Assembly: GCA_963760715.1 (NCBI GenBank)
Contig: CAVXDY010000007.1
Coordinates: 682,001-746,000, forward strand
Reading direction: 5' to 3'
From: CAVXDY01 sp963760715
GTDB lineage: Bacteria; Actinomycetota; Thermoleophilia; Miltoncostaeales; Miltoncostaeaceae
DNA: 64,000 nt
The position numbers were made by a program, and so were the translations under genes. This document shows positions 1-7,248 of the stretch, piece after piece; position 1 is the first letter of the stretch, and each line of letters begins with the position of its first letter. Under the pieces are notes generated by a model. That model searched no databases. It saw nothing but the letters and a program-made list of their open reading frames with translations, and had not been told where the DNA came from.

Positions 1-62
1 TACACGAGCGCCAGGACGATCAGGACGACGGCGACGATCAGGACGATCACGGCTCCCTGCAT
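1..62 (-). CDS. Membrane-anchored protein, N-terminus only (SPFH/stomatin-like?)
   Basis: ATG start at 62, reading off the left edge of the window; only about 20 residues are visible. They begin MQGAVIVLIVAVVLIV and are one hydrophobic segment, as expected of an N-terminal anchor. Stomatin/prohibitin (SPFH) proteins often begin with this kind of short hydrophobic segment without a charged leader, so that is a possible identity, but no SPFH domain can be seen here. The gene starts 9 bases after the stop of the upstream small membrane protein gene and is probably the last visible member of the same operon. Only membrane anchoring can be supported. Confidence 0.5.
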   Translation of the reverse strand, partial: MQGAVIVLIVAVVLIVLALV

Positions 63-71
63 CGTCTCCCC

Positions 72-335
72 CTATTCCGCGTCGTCGATGATCACGTCGA
101 GGGAGCCGCCGTAGCCCGCGACCCCGGCGACCGTCCGCTCCACCTGGTCCTGCGTCGTCAGCAGCAGCGCGGTGGCGTCGAGATCCTTCGACGCGGCCGC
201 GGTGACCGTGGCGACCTCGCCCACGCTGGGGACGATGCTCGTGGCGGCGTTCAGCACCTCGCGGAGCAGGAACACCACGAGCGGGAACACGATCAGGAGC
301 ATCGCGAGGGCCCCGATCCACCAGAGGACGGTCAC
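72..335 (-). CDS. Small single-TM protein (87 aa), operon member 4
   Basis: GTG start at 335; its first four bases overlap the stop of the preceding gene (GTGA), so translation is probably coupled. A strong hydrophobic segment lies at residues 4-24 (LWWIGALAMLLIVFPLVVFL), followed by an amphipathic C-terminal half rich in Ala, Thr, Val and acidic residues that ends VIIDDAE. Starting further upstream would give a protein without the N-terminal TM segment and would overlap the previous gene widely, so the GTG is preferred. No family is recognised. The TM-plus-helix layout is shared with its three upstream neighbours, suggesting a membrane assembly of small subunits. Confidence 0.6.
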   Translation of the reverse strand: MTVLWWIGALAMLLIVFPLVVFLLREVLNAATSIVPSVGEVATVTAAASKDLDATALLLTTQDQVERTVAGVAGYGGSLDVIIDDAE

Positions 336-610
336 CTCGGCCTCCTCTCGGCGACCATCGCCGCCTTCTTGGCGATGCCCGGCAGCGCGCCGAGGATGAC
401 GTCGAACTGCCCGTTGATCGCCTTCACCGAGCCCTCGAGCGGCCGCAGGTGCTCCGCCTCGACGCTCTGGAGCGCCGATCCGAGGGTCGCGAGCCCCTGG
501 GAGATCCTCAAGAGGCCCCGCCGCACCTCGATCAGCGCGCCGGCCAGCACCAGGATGACGACGACGGCGAGGATGACGCTCAGGAGGGCCAGCAGGTGGG
601 TGGTGCTCAT
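332..610 (-). CDS. Small single-TM protein (92 aa), operon member 3
   Basis: ATG start at 610. Residues 5-27 form a hydrophobic TM segment (LLALLSVILAVVVILVLAGA), followed by a basic juxtamembrane patch (EVRRGLLR) and a long predicted helix with Leu, Ile and Val spacing suited to a coiled coil or amphipathic helix; the C-terminus is basic (RRPR). The basic patch predicts a cytoplasmic C-terminal domain by the positive-inside rule. The stop overlaps the GTG of the next gene by four bases, and the gap to the upstream stop is negative or minimal, so it lies in a tight operon. No known family was recognised. Confidence 0.6.
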   Translation of the reverse strand: MSTTHLLALLSVILAVVVILVLAGALIEVRRGLLRISQGLATLGSALQSVEAEHLRPLEGSVKAINGQFDVILGALPGIAKKAAMVAERRPR

Positions 611-900
611 GTGGCACCGAACCCGTCGGTGAGCGCGTTCATGTAGCCGTCCTGGACCACGGCCTCCTCCACGATCAGGCCCAGCACGGGCGCCGTCGCC
701 TCGAGCTGCGGGATGTTCGCCGTCTGCCCGACGACCTCGCCGGCGACCTCGAGCAGGCCGTCGACCGACTTCTCGATGCTCCGCACGGCCCGCACCAGCA
801 CGATCAGCAGGAAGGCGACGATCAGCGCCGCGACCAGGCCGATGATGAGGGCGGTGCTCCAGTAGGCGTTGGTGGAGATCGCCGCGGCCATGGGGGTCAT
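607..900 (-). CDS. Small single-TM protein (97 aa), operon member 2
   Basis: ATG start at 900, overlapping the stop of the upstream gene as ATGA. A short polar N-terminus is followed by a TM segment at about residues 17-37 (LIIGLVAALIVAFLLIVLV), then RAVRSIEKS and an amphipathic helical tail. The 3' end (stop 607-609) abuts the ATG of the next gene at 610, overlapping slightly. It shares its layout (TM, basic linker, helix of about 50 residues) with the three flanking small genes but has no obvious sequence identity to them. Function unknown; membrane location is the only supported inference. Confidence 0.6.
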   Translation of the reverse strand: MTPMAAAISTNAYWSTALIIGLVAALIVAFLLIVLVRAVRSIEKSVDGLLEVAGEVVGQTANIPQLEATAPVLGLIVEEAVVQDGYMNALTDGFGAT

Positions 901-1148
901 TTCCCGACCGCCGTCTTCCGGAGGGCCCGTGCGGAGTGCAGGATCCTCACGCCGGAGTCGTTGATCCTGCTGATGTTGCCGAGCTCGACCGTCTGCTGGC
1001 GGAGCACCTCGACCGCCCCCTCCGCGGTCTTGGCCTGCTTGGCGATGCGGAGCGCCAGCAGCACGATGGCGATCACGATCGCCGCGGCCACCAGGACGAC
1101 CACGATGCCGAGCACGAGCCCGAGCTGCCATTCCGCGGACGACGACAT
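897..1148 (-). CDS. Small single-TM protein (83 aa), operon member 1
   Basis: ATG start at 1148, the first gene of the minus-strand cluster. Residues 9-33 are strongly hydrophobic (LGLVLGIVVVLVAAAIVIAI), followed by a basic linker (LRIAKQAK) and a polar helix. The stop codon shares bases with the ATG of the next gene (ATGA), so the four small proteins are probably made in fixed ratio. No clear Shine-Dalgarno precedes the ATG, so the operon may be leaderless or start slightly differently. About 215 bases without a gene separate it from the regulator gene upstream and should hold the promoter; I could not assign the elements. Family unknown. Confidence 0.6.
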   Translation of the reverse strand: MSSSAEWQLGLVLGIVVVLVAAAIVIAIVLLALRIAKQAKTAEGAVEVLRQQTVELGNISRINDSGVRILHSARALRKTAVGK

Positions 1149-1364
1149 CAGCGCGGGCCAGCCGGTCTGGTCATGTGCTGCCCCCTCCGGTACGTGCCGT
1201 TGGACCCCTCAGAAACCGCGCCGGGGCCCACTCCGGACGCCAGAACCAACGGGGCGTCTCGCAGACTGAGCCCAGCTCGCCGGAAACTTACCATCGAAAG
1301 TATCGATTGTGCCAACCGAAAGGTCCCCGAAGACCGGGACTTCCGGCCCTGCCGACCCCCTCGG

Positions 1365-2084
1365 TCAGCCGCGCGGGGCGCCTCCGGGGGCGCGCGTGCG
1401 GCGCAGGGGCTGGGCCTGCTCGAAGCCGCGCGTCACCGCCGCCAGCGCGTGGTCGATCACCGCCTGCAGCGCGGCGAGGCCCAGGGGCTCGATGACGACG
1501 CCGTCCGCGACGGCCGCCTCGGCCTCCTGGACGACCGCGATCGCGACCCGGGTGTGCTCCACCACCACGCGGGCGCCGGCGGAGCCCTCGAGCCCCCCGC
1601 GGAAGCCGGCCACGGCCGCGCGCCCGGTGGAGGCGGCGGGCCGGCCGGTCTCGAGTCCCGACGCCAGCACCCGCAGCAGCCGGATGGTCATGCGGCGCAT
1701 CGCCGGGGCGCTGGGCGGGGGGAGCGGCGTGGGCACGTTGTCGTCGTAGCCGGCCAGCACGCGCTCGATGACGGCCTCGGTGCGGGCGTTCAGCTCACGG
1801 GCCAGGAGGGGGCACGCCGGGACGTCCTGGGGGGCGCGGCGCAGCCGCCGGGGCTCGGGGGCCGGCGCGCCCCGCTCCGCCAGCCACTCCCGCAGCTCGT
1901 CGAGCTCGAAGCGGCGATGGCCGCCCACCGTGCGATGGGAGGGGAGGCGCCCCTGGTCCGCCCAGCCGCGGACGGTGGCCACGCTGACCCCGAGGAGGGC
2001 GGCCGCCTCGCTCGCCGTCAGCGTCCGTGGGCCCCGATCGACGCGCGTCGCGCGCCCGCGTGGCCACCCCTCGTCCTCAACCAT
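1365..2084 (-). CDS. Excisionase/BldC-type HTH transcriptional regulator
   Basis: Predicted 239-aa DNA-binding protein. Residues about 20-70 form a MerR/excisionase-like winged HTH: LTASEAAALLGVSVATVRGW, then the wing motif GGHRRF and the closing helix LREWLAE. This is the arrangement of BldC and phage excisionase-type domains. The C-terminal 160 residues are Ala-rich and helical with no recognised ligand domain; a stretch near the end (VVIEPLGLAALQAVIDHALAAV) may mediate multimerisation. The ATG at 2084 is divergent from the sensor kinase gene that starts at 2204, so both may share the 120-base intergenic promoter region, and it may regulate itself, the kinase or the small-membrane operon downstream. 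Targets are inference. Confidence 0.8.
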   Translation of the reverse strand: MVEDEGWPRGRATRVDRGPRTLTASEAAALLGVSVATVRGWADQGRLPSHRTVGGHRRFELDELREWLAERGAPAPEPRRLRRAPQDVPACPLLARELNARTEAVIERVLAGYDDNVPTPLPPPSAPAMRRMTIRLLRVLASGLETGRPAASTGRAAVAGFRGGLEGSAGARVVVEHTRVAIAVVQEAEAAVADGVVIEPLGLAALQAVIDHALAAVTRGFEQAQPLRRTRAPGGAPRG

Positions 2085-2203
2085 GCGTGCTCACCACCCC
2101 GGTCGTCACCTTATCGTCGTCGAGTTCCGCGAGCCGGGCGAGGGGCCCACGTCGCCGGCCGCGGAAGGACTTTCGCCCGAGCGCCACGAAGCCCTCCCCA
2201 CCG

Positions 2204-3919
2204 ATGCATCCGGACTCCCGCCCCCCGCGCCCCTGGCGCGCCGCGCTCCTCGCGCTCGTGATCTGTGTGGCGGCGCTCGGCCTGGTGGCGGCGATCTCCC
2301 AGGGCATGGGCCTGAGGGACGAGGTGGGGCGCACGGGCGACCCGCTGGCGTCGTCGGCCGATGCGCTCGCCGCCCGGCTCGATCCCGCGCGGACGGCCCG
2401 GGCCCGGGAGCAGCTGCGCGGCACGGGCGAGGCCGCCCGCCTCGTGGGGCCCGCGGGGGCCGTGAGGATCCAGACCGGCCCGGACCTGTGGCGGGCGGGC
2501 GACGCCGGCTGGGCCGAGGGGCTCGCGACGGCCGGTGCCGGGGCCTGGACGCTGCGCTCCGGCGCGGTCGAGGCCGCGGCGACGCTCCCCTCGGGTGGGC
2601 GGGTGGTGCTGCGCGCACCGCTCCCGCCGGGCGCGGGTTCGCTCGGGACCGGGGGCTGGCCGCTGTGGGGAGCCATCGTCCTCCTGAGCCTGCTGGCCGC
2701 GGTCCTCACGTGGATCCTCGCCGCACGACGGGGTGCGCGTCTACGCCGGTTCGCGGCCGCCGCCGAGGCCGCGGCGGCGGGGAGGCCGGCGGCCGTGCCC
2801 GTGGAGGGGCGGGGCGACTGGCGCCGGGCGTCCGAGGCCGCCCACGCGGTGTCCGTGCGCGTCGCCGACCTCCAGGACGCCGCCGAGGCCCGCGTGGAGG
2901 CGCTGGGCGCGGCCCTGGCGCCGCTGGCGCACCCCGCGGCGGCGCGCACGCCGGCCGGCGGGCTCATCCGCAACGATGCGCTCGAGCGCCTCGTGGGCGG
3001 CATGCCGGCGGGCGACGCGGCCCAGGTCGAGGCGGCCGTGCGCGTGGGGCTGTCGTCGTCGGGTCCGGTGTCGCAGCGCGTGACCCTGAGCGACTCGCGG
3101 GCGCTCGACGTGGAGGCGTGGAGCGTGCCCGGGGGCCGGATCGTGGCGGTCGGCGACCGCACCGAGCAGGCGCGCCTCGCGGCCCTTCGCCGGCAGGTCA
3201 CGGGCTCGGCGGCACGCCATCTGCAGGCGCCGGTCGGCGAGGTGCGCGCGCTGGCGTCCGAGCTCATGACGCAGGTGCCGGCGTCGGCGGCGTCAACCGC
3301 GCGCCGCATCGTGTCCGCGTCGGACCGGCTGGAGCGGGTGGTCGCCCAGATGCTCCGCGGCACGGCCAACGACCCGCGCGCCCGCCCGCTGCGGGTGGGG
3401 GACGTCAGCATCGCCGGGATCGCCTTCGCGCTGGGCCGGGCCGTGGACCGGCGCCTCAAGGACCGCGGCCTCCGGCTCGAGACCGACATCCCGGCCGACC
3501 TTCCGGCGGTGCGCACCGACGCGGCCCTCGTGCACGAGATCCTCTCCGAGCTGGTGGCCAACTCGGCCACGTTCACCCCCCGCGGCGGCAGGATCACGAT
3601 CGCGGGTCGTCTCCTTCCCGGCGGGGACGTGGAGGTGACCGTGCGCGACACGGGCCCGGGGATCGCGCCCGAGGAGCTGCCGCTGGCGGGCGAGCGGTTC
3701 GGCCGGGGCGCCGGCGCGATGGGCTTCCCCGGAGCCGGCCTGGGGCTCGGCGTCGCGGGGGCATTGGCGGAGCGGCTCGGTGGACGCCTGGCGATCGACC
3801 CCGGCCCCGGCGGGCGGGCGCGCCTGCAGCTTCCGGCCGCGCCGGCCGCCGCGCCGCCGGCCCCGGGGGGCGCGGATGCCGAGCCGCTCGTCACGGCTGG
3901 GTCAGGGGCTTCTCCATGA
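2204..3919 (+). CDS. Membrane sensor histidine kinase, atypical H-box
   Basis: 571-aa two-TM sensor kinase. TM1 is at about residues 11-32 and TM2 at about 151-172, bracketing an extracytoplasmic sensor loop of about 120 residues. A HAMP-like linker and dimerisation helix follow. The presumed phospho-acceptor is His339 in ARHLQAPVGEV, which departs from the usual HELRTPL. The ATPase domain has an N-box (HEILSELVANSATF, Asn453), G1 (DTGPGIAPEE, Asp482) and G2 (GAGLGLG). ATG at 2204 was chosen because TM1 follows directly. No response regulator is adjacent, so it is an orphan kinase. Its 3' end overlaps the convergent GNAT gene by 29 bases. Confidence 0.85.
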   Translation: MHPDSRPPRPWRAALLALVICVAALGLVAAISQGMGLRDEVGRTGDPLASSADALAARLDPARTARAREQLRGTGEAARLVGPAGAVRIQTGPDLWRAGDAGWAEGLATAGAGAWTLRSGAVEAAATLPSGGRVVLRAPLPPGAGSLGTGGWPLWGAIVLLSLLAAVLTWILAARRGARLRRFAAAAEAAAAGRPAAVPVEGRGDWRRASEAAHAVSVRVADLQDAAEARVEALGAALAPLAHPAAARTPAGGLIRNDALERLVGGMPAGDAAQVEAAVRVGLSSSGPVSQRVTLSDSRALDVEAWSVPGGRIVAVGDRTEQARLAALRRQVTGSAARHLQAPVGEVRALASELMTQVPASAASTARRIVSASDRLERVVAQMLRGTANDPRARPLRVGDVSIAGIAFALGRAVDRRLKDRGLRLETDIPADLPAVRTDAALVHEILSELVANSATFTPRGGRITIAGRLLPGGDVEVTVRDTGPGIAPEELPLAGERFGRGAGAMGFPGAGLGLGVAGALAERLGGRLAIDPGPGGRARLQLPAAPAAAPPAPGGADAEPLVTAGSGASP

Positions 3920-4508
3920 AGATGGCGCCCGGCGAGCCGAAGACCATGCGCCCGAGCAGCCACGCGCGGCGCCAGGACTCCCGGAAGCCGCACCCCTCGT
4001 AGAGCGCCCGGGCGGGGGCGTTGTCGATCGTGACCCACAGCGTCAGGCGGTCCCGGCCGGCGCGGCGGGCCTCGGCCTCGCACGCCGCGAGCAGCGCCCG
4101 CCCGACCCCCCGCCGCCGCGCCCAGGCCGCGACGCCCAGCTCGTCCACGTAGGCCTCGTCCGCATCCGGGGAGCCCACCCCGAGCAGGCTCAGCACCGAG
4201 ATGGCCCACAGGGCGCGGGGCCAGCCCACGGCCTCGGCCAGGGTGCGCGCGAAGCCGCGGTCCCGCTCGCCGGCCAGGACGAGGTGGACCGACCCCGCCA
4301 CGCGTCCCTCGACCTCGGCCACCCATTGGCGCGAGCCGGGCACCTCGTCGATGTCGTGGCGCACGAGGCCGGCGATGGCCGCCGCCGCGTTGGGGCCGAA
4401 GGCCGGGCCGTACTTGTCGGCGAGCGCCTCGGCGAGCATCCCGCCGACGACGTCGGCGTCGGCGGCGCGCGCGCGGCGCACCACCACGGAGGAGGTGGCC
4501 GGGTCCAT
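3891..4508 (-). CDS. GNAT family N-acetyltransferase
   Basis: 205-aa acyltransferase, ATG at 4508. The acetyl-CoA binding motif A is clear: DELGVAAWARRRGVGRALL with the R/Q-x-x-G-x-G/A signature (RRRGVGRA), followed by the C-terminal region DNAPARALYEGCGFRES, in which the Asn and the ALYEGCGF motif are typical of GNATs. The N-terminus (VVVRRARAADADVVGGMLAEAL) is the usual first strand and helix. The substrate cannot be predicted. It is divergent from the bcp-like gene at 4569 with 60 bases between them, and convergent with the sensor kinase, overlapping its 3' end. Confidence 0.85.
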   Translation of the reverse strand: MDPATSSVVVRRARAADADVVGGMLAEALADKYGPAFGPNAAAAIAGLVRHDIDEVPGSRQWVAEVEGRVAGSVHLVLAGERDRGFARTLAEAVGWPRALWAISVLSLLGVGSPDADEAYVDELGVAAWARRRGVGRALLAACEAEARRAGRDRLTLWVTIDNAPARALYEGCGFRESWRRAWLLGRMVFGSPGAIFMEKPLTQP

Positions 4509-4568
4509 GCCGAGGCGATCGTACCCCGCGGGCGGTAGCCTCGGGATCTCCCCGAGGACGGAGGTCCC

Positions 4569-5030
4569 ATGGCGCGACTCGAGGCCGGCGACGCGGCCCC
4601 CGACTTCTCCCTCCAGGACGCCGACGGCTCCACCGTGAGCCTCGCCGACCTGGCCGGCTCCACCACGGTCCTCTACTTCTACCCCAAGGACGACACCACC
4701 GGCTGCACGGCCGAGGCCTGCGAGTTCCGCGATCTCGCGCCCGGCTACGACGCCGCCGGAGCGCGGGTCATCGGCGTCAGCCCCGACCCCGTGGCGAGCC
4801 ACGCGAGGTTCCGCGACAAGTACGGCCTGGCGTTCACCCTGCTGAGCGACCCCGACCACGAGCTGGCCGAGGCGTACGGCGTGTGGGTGCAGAAGTCGAT
4901 GTACGGGCGGACCTACATGGGCGTGGAGCGCAGCACGTTCGTGATCGGCGCCGACGGCCGGCTCACCCACGCCCTGTACAAGGTCCGGCCGAAGGGCCAC
5001 GCCACGTCGGTTCTCGACCTGGTCGGTTAG
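4569..5030 (+). CDS. bcp: Thioredoxin-dependent peroxiredoxin, Bcp/PrxQ type
   Basis: 153-aa cytoplasmic thiol peroxidase that reduces hydrogen peroxide and organic hydroperoxides using thioredoxin. The active site PKDDTTGCTAEAC carries the peroxidatic Cys46 and, five residues on, the resolving Cys51, the spacing of E. coli Bcp. The length is normal for the family. The N-terminus GDAAPDFSLQDADG and the C-terminal MYGRTYMGVERSTFVI are also standard. RBS-like GGACGGAGG precedes ATG 4569. A rhodanese-like gene follows after 35 bases on the same strand, so a small redox/sulfur operon is likely. Confidence 0.95.
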   Translation: MARLEAGDAAPDFSLQDADGSTVSLADLAGSTTVLYFYPKDDTTGCTAEACEFRDLAPGYDAAGARVIGVSPDPVASHARFRDKYGLAFTLLSDPDHELAEAYGVWVQKSMYGRTYMGVERSTFVIGADGRLTHALYKVRPKGHATSVLDLVG

Positions 5031-5065
5031 CGTCCCGGCGATGCGGAGCGACGGGGAGGACGAGG

Positions 5066-5410
5066 ATGGCGTGGGACGATGTGTCGCGGTGGCAGCCCGT
5101 GGACCTGGTGGCGGCCTTCCGCATGGGCGACGCCGTGCAGCCCGTGGATGTCCGCGATCTGGGCTACCGCGACTCGGACGAGCAGATCAAGGGCGCCCTT
5201 CGGATCGACCCGATGGAGTTCGAGCGCGAGATCGCCGGCCTGCCCGACGGCACGGAGCTGATCTTCTACTGCGACCGGCCGGGCGAGGCCACCAGCCTCA
5301 AGGTCGCCCTCTGGGCGTTCGACAGCGGCCGGTCGCGCGTGGGGGTGCTGGTGGGCGGCTGGGACGCCTGGCGGGACGCCGGCTATCCCGTCGAGCCGAA
5401 GGCGGCCTAG
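5066..5410 (+). CDS. Rhodanese-like domain protein
   Basis: 114-aa single-domain rhodanese. The substrate loop begins with Cys69 in FYCDRPGEATS, at the position of the catalytic cysteine; the strand PVDVRDLGYR and the C-terminal VGVLVGGWDAWRDAGYPVE are typical of the fold. The loop is longer and more acidic than the CRxGxR loop of thiosulfate sulfurtransferases, so the sulfur donor is uncertain. The start at ATG 5066 is supported by the purine-rich GGGGAGGACGAGG directly upstream. It is in line with the peroxiredoxin gene and overlaps the stop region of the convergent 107-aa gene by four bases. Confidence 0.85.
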   Translation: MAWDDVSRWQPVDLVAAFRMGDAVQPVDVRDLGYRDSDEQIKGALRIDPMEFEREIAGLPDGTELIFYCDRPGEATSLKVALWAFDSGRSRVGVLVGGWDAWRDAGYPVEPKAA

Positions 5411-5730
5411 GCCGTGCCGTTCGGGCTCAGGCCATAGGTCTCCTCGAGCCACTGGGGGAGAACGTGGGCGATGGCCCGGCACACGAGCTCGCGCTCCGAG
5501 ATGGCCACCCGTGCGGCGACCTCGAGCGCCAGCCGCGCGTCGTCGTTGCGGATCCCGCTGACGCCGGAGACGGTCTTGTCGGCCTCGCTCCGGTTGTAGA
5601 CCATGGCCCGGGCCGCCATCGGCCAATGCTCCTTGGTCCACTCGATGAGAGCGGTCTCGAGGGTCGTGGGGTCATAGCCCAGAAGGGCCTTCTGGAGCTC
5701 GCTGGGGGTCGCGTCGCTGTCTCGCTGCAT
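5407..5730 (-). CDS. Conserved-looking hypothetical protein (107 aa)
   Basis: ATG 5730 preceded by AGGTGAGC. The protein is soluble and probably all-helical: MQRDSDATPSELQKALLGYD, a middle with WTKEHWPMAARAMVYNRSEAD and a C-terminal part with RVAISERELVCRAIAHVLPQW. No TM segment, signal peptide or recognised motif. It sits alone on the minus strand between the rhodanese gene (convergent, sharing four bases) and the alpha/beta-hydrolase gene (divergent, 68 bases away), so it is probably transcribed singly. I do not recognise the family. Confidence 0.6.
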   Translation of the reverse strand: MQRDSDATPSELQKALLGYDPTTLETALIEWTKEHWPMAARAMVYNRSEADKTVSGVSGIRNDDARLALEVAARVAISERELVCRAIAHVLPQWLEETYGLSPNGTA

Positions 5731-5798
5731 GCTCACCTCGGGGAGGGGTTGGACCGGCGGGAGTCTAGCCCCCCCTCCCAAATCCCCGTGCCGGCCGC

Positions 5799-6710
5799 AT
5801 GAGCGCCGCCACCCTCATCCCGGGGTTCCGGGCCTCGATGATCGAGGGGGAGGGGGCCACGCTGCGCGTGGCGCAGGGGGGCTCGGGCCCGCCCGTGGTC
5901 CTGCTGCACGGCTACCCCCAGACCCACGCCATGTGGCACCTCATGGCGCCCGAGCTGGCCCGGCGCCACACCGTCGTGGCGCCCGACCTGCGGGGCTACG
6001 GGGAGAGCGCGCGGCCCCCCGCCGGACCCGGCGACGCCGGCTACTCGAAGCGGGCGACCGGCGCGGACATCCTCGCCGTCATGGACGCATTGGGCCACGA
6101 GCGGTTCGCGGTGGTGGGGCACGACCGGGGCGGGCGGGTCGGCCACCGGCTCGCGCTCGACCACCCCGATCGCGTCACCCGCCTGTGCGTGATCGACATC
6201 GTCCCCACGCTCTCGGTGTTCCGGCAGGCGGGGCAGGCGGTGGCCACCGGCAACTTCCACTGGTTCTTCCTCATCCAGCCGGACGGGCTGCCCGAGACGA
6301 TGATCGGCGCCGATCCCGATTACTGGCTGGACGAGCTCCTGCGCCGGTGGACCGGCGAGCGGGGGCTCGCCGCGTTCGCCCCCGGGCCGCTCGAGGAGTA
6401 CCGGCGATGCTTCCGCGACCCCGAGGTGATCGCGGCGACCTGCGCCGACTACCGGGCGGCCGCGACGATCGACCTGCGGCACGACGAGGCCGACCTCGAC
6501 CGGCGCGTCACCTGCCCGCTCCTCGCCCTCTGGGGGGCCGACGCGCGCATCGGGGCGCGGTTCGACGTGCTCGGGGAGTGGCGCACGAGGGCGTCCGACG
6601 TGCGAGGGCGCCCCGTGTCCGGCGGGCACTTCCTCGTGGAGGAGTCGCCCGGGGAGATGCTGGCCGAGATCGCGGGCTTCCTGGACGAGGAGACCGCCGG
6701 CCCGGGGTAG
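5799..6710 (+). CDS. Alpha/beta-hydrolase, haloacetate (fluoroacetate) dehalogenase
   Basis: 303-aa hydrolase predicted to cleave the carbon-halogen bond of haloacetates, giving glycolate and halide. The nucleophile is Asp109 in VVGHDRGGR; Arg110 and Arg113 are placed to hold the carboxylate, Asp133 (VIDIVPT) is the acid and His277 (SGGHFLVEE) the base. His154, Trp155, Trp184 and Tyr218 match, one residue offset, the halide-pocket residues known in the Rhodopseudomonas fluoroacetate dehalogenase (His155, Trp156, Trp185, Tyr219). The oxyanion region HGYPQT is normal. Residue placement is seen directly; the activity is family inference. An epoxide hydrolase role is less likely given the halide pocket. 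Confidence 0.88.
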   Translation: MSAATLIPGFRASMIEGEGATLRVAQGGSGPPVVLLHGYPQTHAMWHLMAPELARRHTVVAPDLRGYGESARPPAGPGDAGYSKRATGADILAVMDALGHERFAVVGHDRGGRVGHRLALDHPDRVTRLCVIDIVPTLSVFRQAGQAVATGNFHWFFLIQPDGLPETMIGADPDYWLDELLRRWTGERGLAAFAPGPLEEYRRCFRDPEVIAATCADYRAAATIDLRHDEADLDRRVTCPLLALWGADARIGARFDVLGEWRTRASDVRGRPVSGGHFLVEESPGEMLAEIAGFLDEETAGPG

Positions 6711-6720
6711 ACTCGCCCCC

Positions 6721-7027
6721 GTGAGGACGTTCCTCCTGCTGTCCACCCTCAGCCCCCAGGGGCTCCAGACGCTGGCCGCCACGCCCGAGCGCCTGTTCGA
6801 GGTGAACCGCGAGATCGAGGGCCTCGGCGGCCGGGTGGTGCGCCAGTGGGCGCTGCTCGGCTCCTACGACTTCCTGAGCGTGGTGGAGGCGCCGGGCGAG
6901 GAGGTCATCGCCCGGATCTCGACCGAGCTGTCGGCGCGCGGCAGCGCCACCTTCGAGACCCTGGTCGCGATCCCGGTTGAACGAGTTCATCGAGGCCCTC
7001 GACACGCCGGACCCGGCCGCGTCCTAG
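6721..7027 (+). pseudogene. GYD-domain protein with apparent one-base frameshift
   Basis: GTG start at 6721, 10 bases after the dehalogenase gene. The product begins with a hydrophobic strand and has the GYD hallmark LLGSYDFLSVVEAPGEE, typical of small (about 95-aa) ferredoxin-like-fold proteins. The frame is sound to AIP at about 6975, then runs on as an arginine-rich tail into the opposing gene up to 7128. Skipping one G at 6975-6976 instead gives LNEFIEALDTPDPAAS and a stop at 7025-7027, which is the expected C-terminus and length. So the sequence carries one extra base, either a real mutation or an assembly error. Function of GYD proteins is unknown. Confidence 0.7.
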
Positions 7028-7042
7028 CCCGAGCGGGCCGGT

Positions 7043-7213
7043 CTAGGAGACCTGGCGCCACTCCTCGGCGTCGCAGAGGGGGCAGGGCGGCAGCACCAGC
7101 ACGCCGTCGCTCTCCTGCGGCGAGGTGATGAGCAGGTCGCACTGCGCGCAGCGGAAGGAGCCGATCACCTCGTCGCCGACCCGGAACAGCTCATCGTCGT
7201 GAACCTTCGCCAC
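7043..7213 (-). CDS. Small zinc-ribbon protein (56 aa)
   Basis: GTG start at 7213 with GGAGGT placed eight bases upstream, which fixes the start. Two CxxC knuckles, CAQC (Cys22/Cys25) and CPLC (Cys44/Cys47), are separated by a beta-rich stretch with the acidic SPQESDG loop, and the protein ends EEWRQVS. This is the layout of rubredoxin-like zinc ribbons. The first half (RVGDEVIGSFRCAQCDLLI) resembles proteins annotated only as zinc ribbon-containing. It lies 35 bases downstream of another zinc-ribbon gene on the same strand, probably in one operon. Specific role unknown. Confidence 0.75.
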   Translation of the reverse strand: MAKVHDDELFRVGDEVIGSFRCAQCDLLITSPQESDGVLVLPPCPLCDAEEWRQVS

Positions 7214-7248
7214 GTTCAGGACCTCCGTCCGGGGTGGGCGACGCCGGG

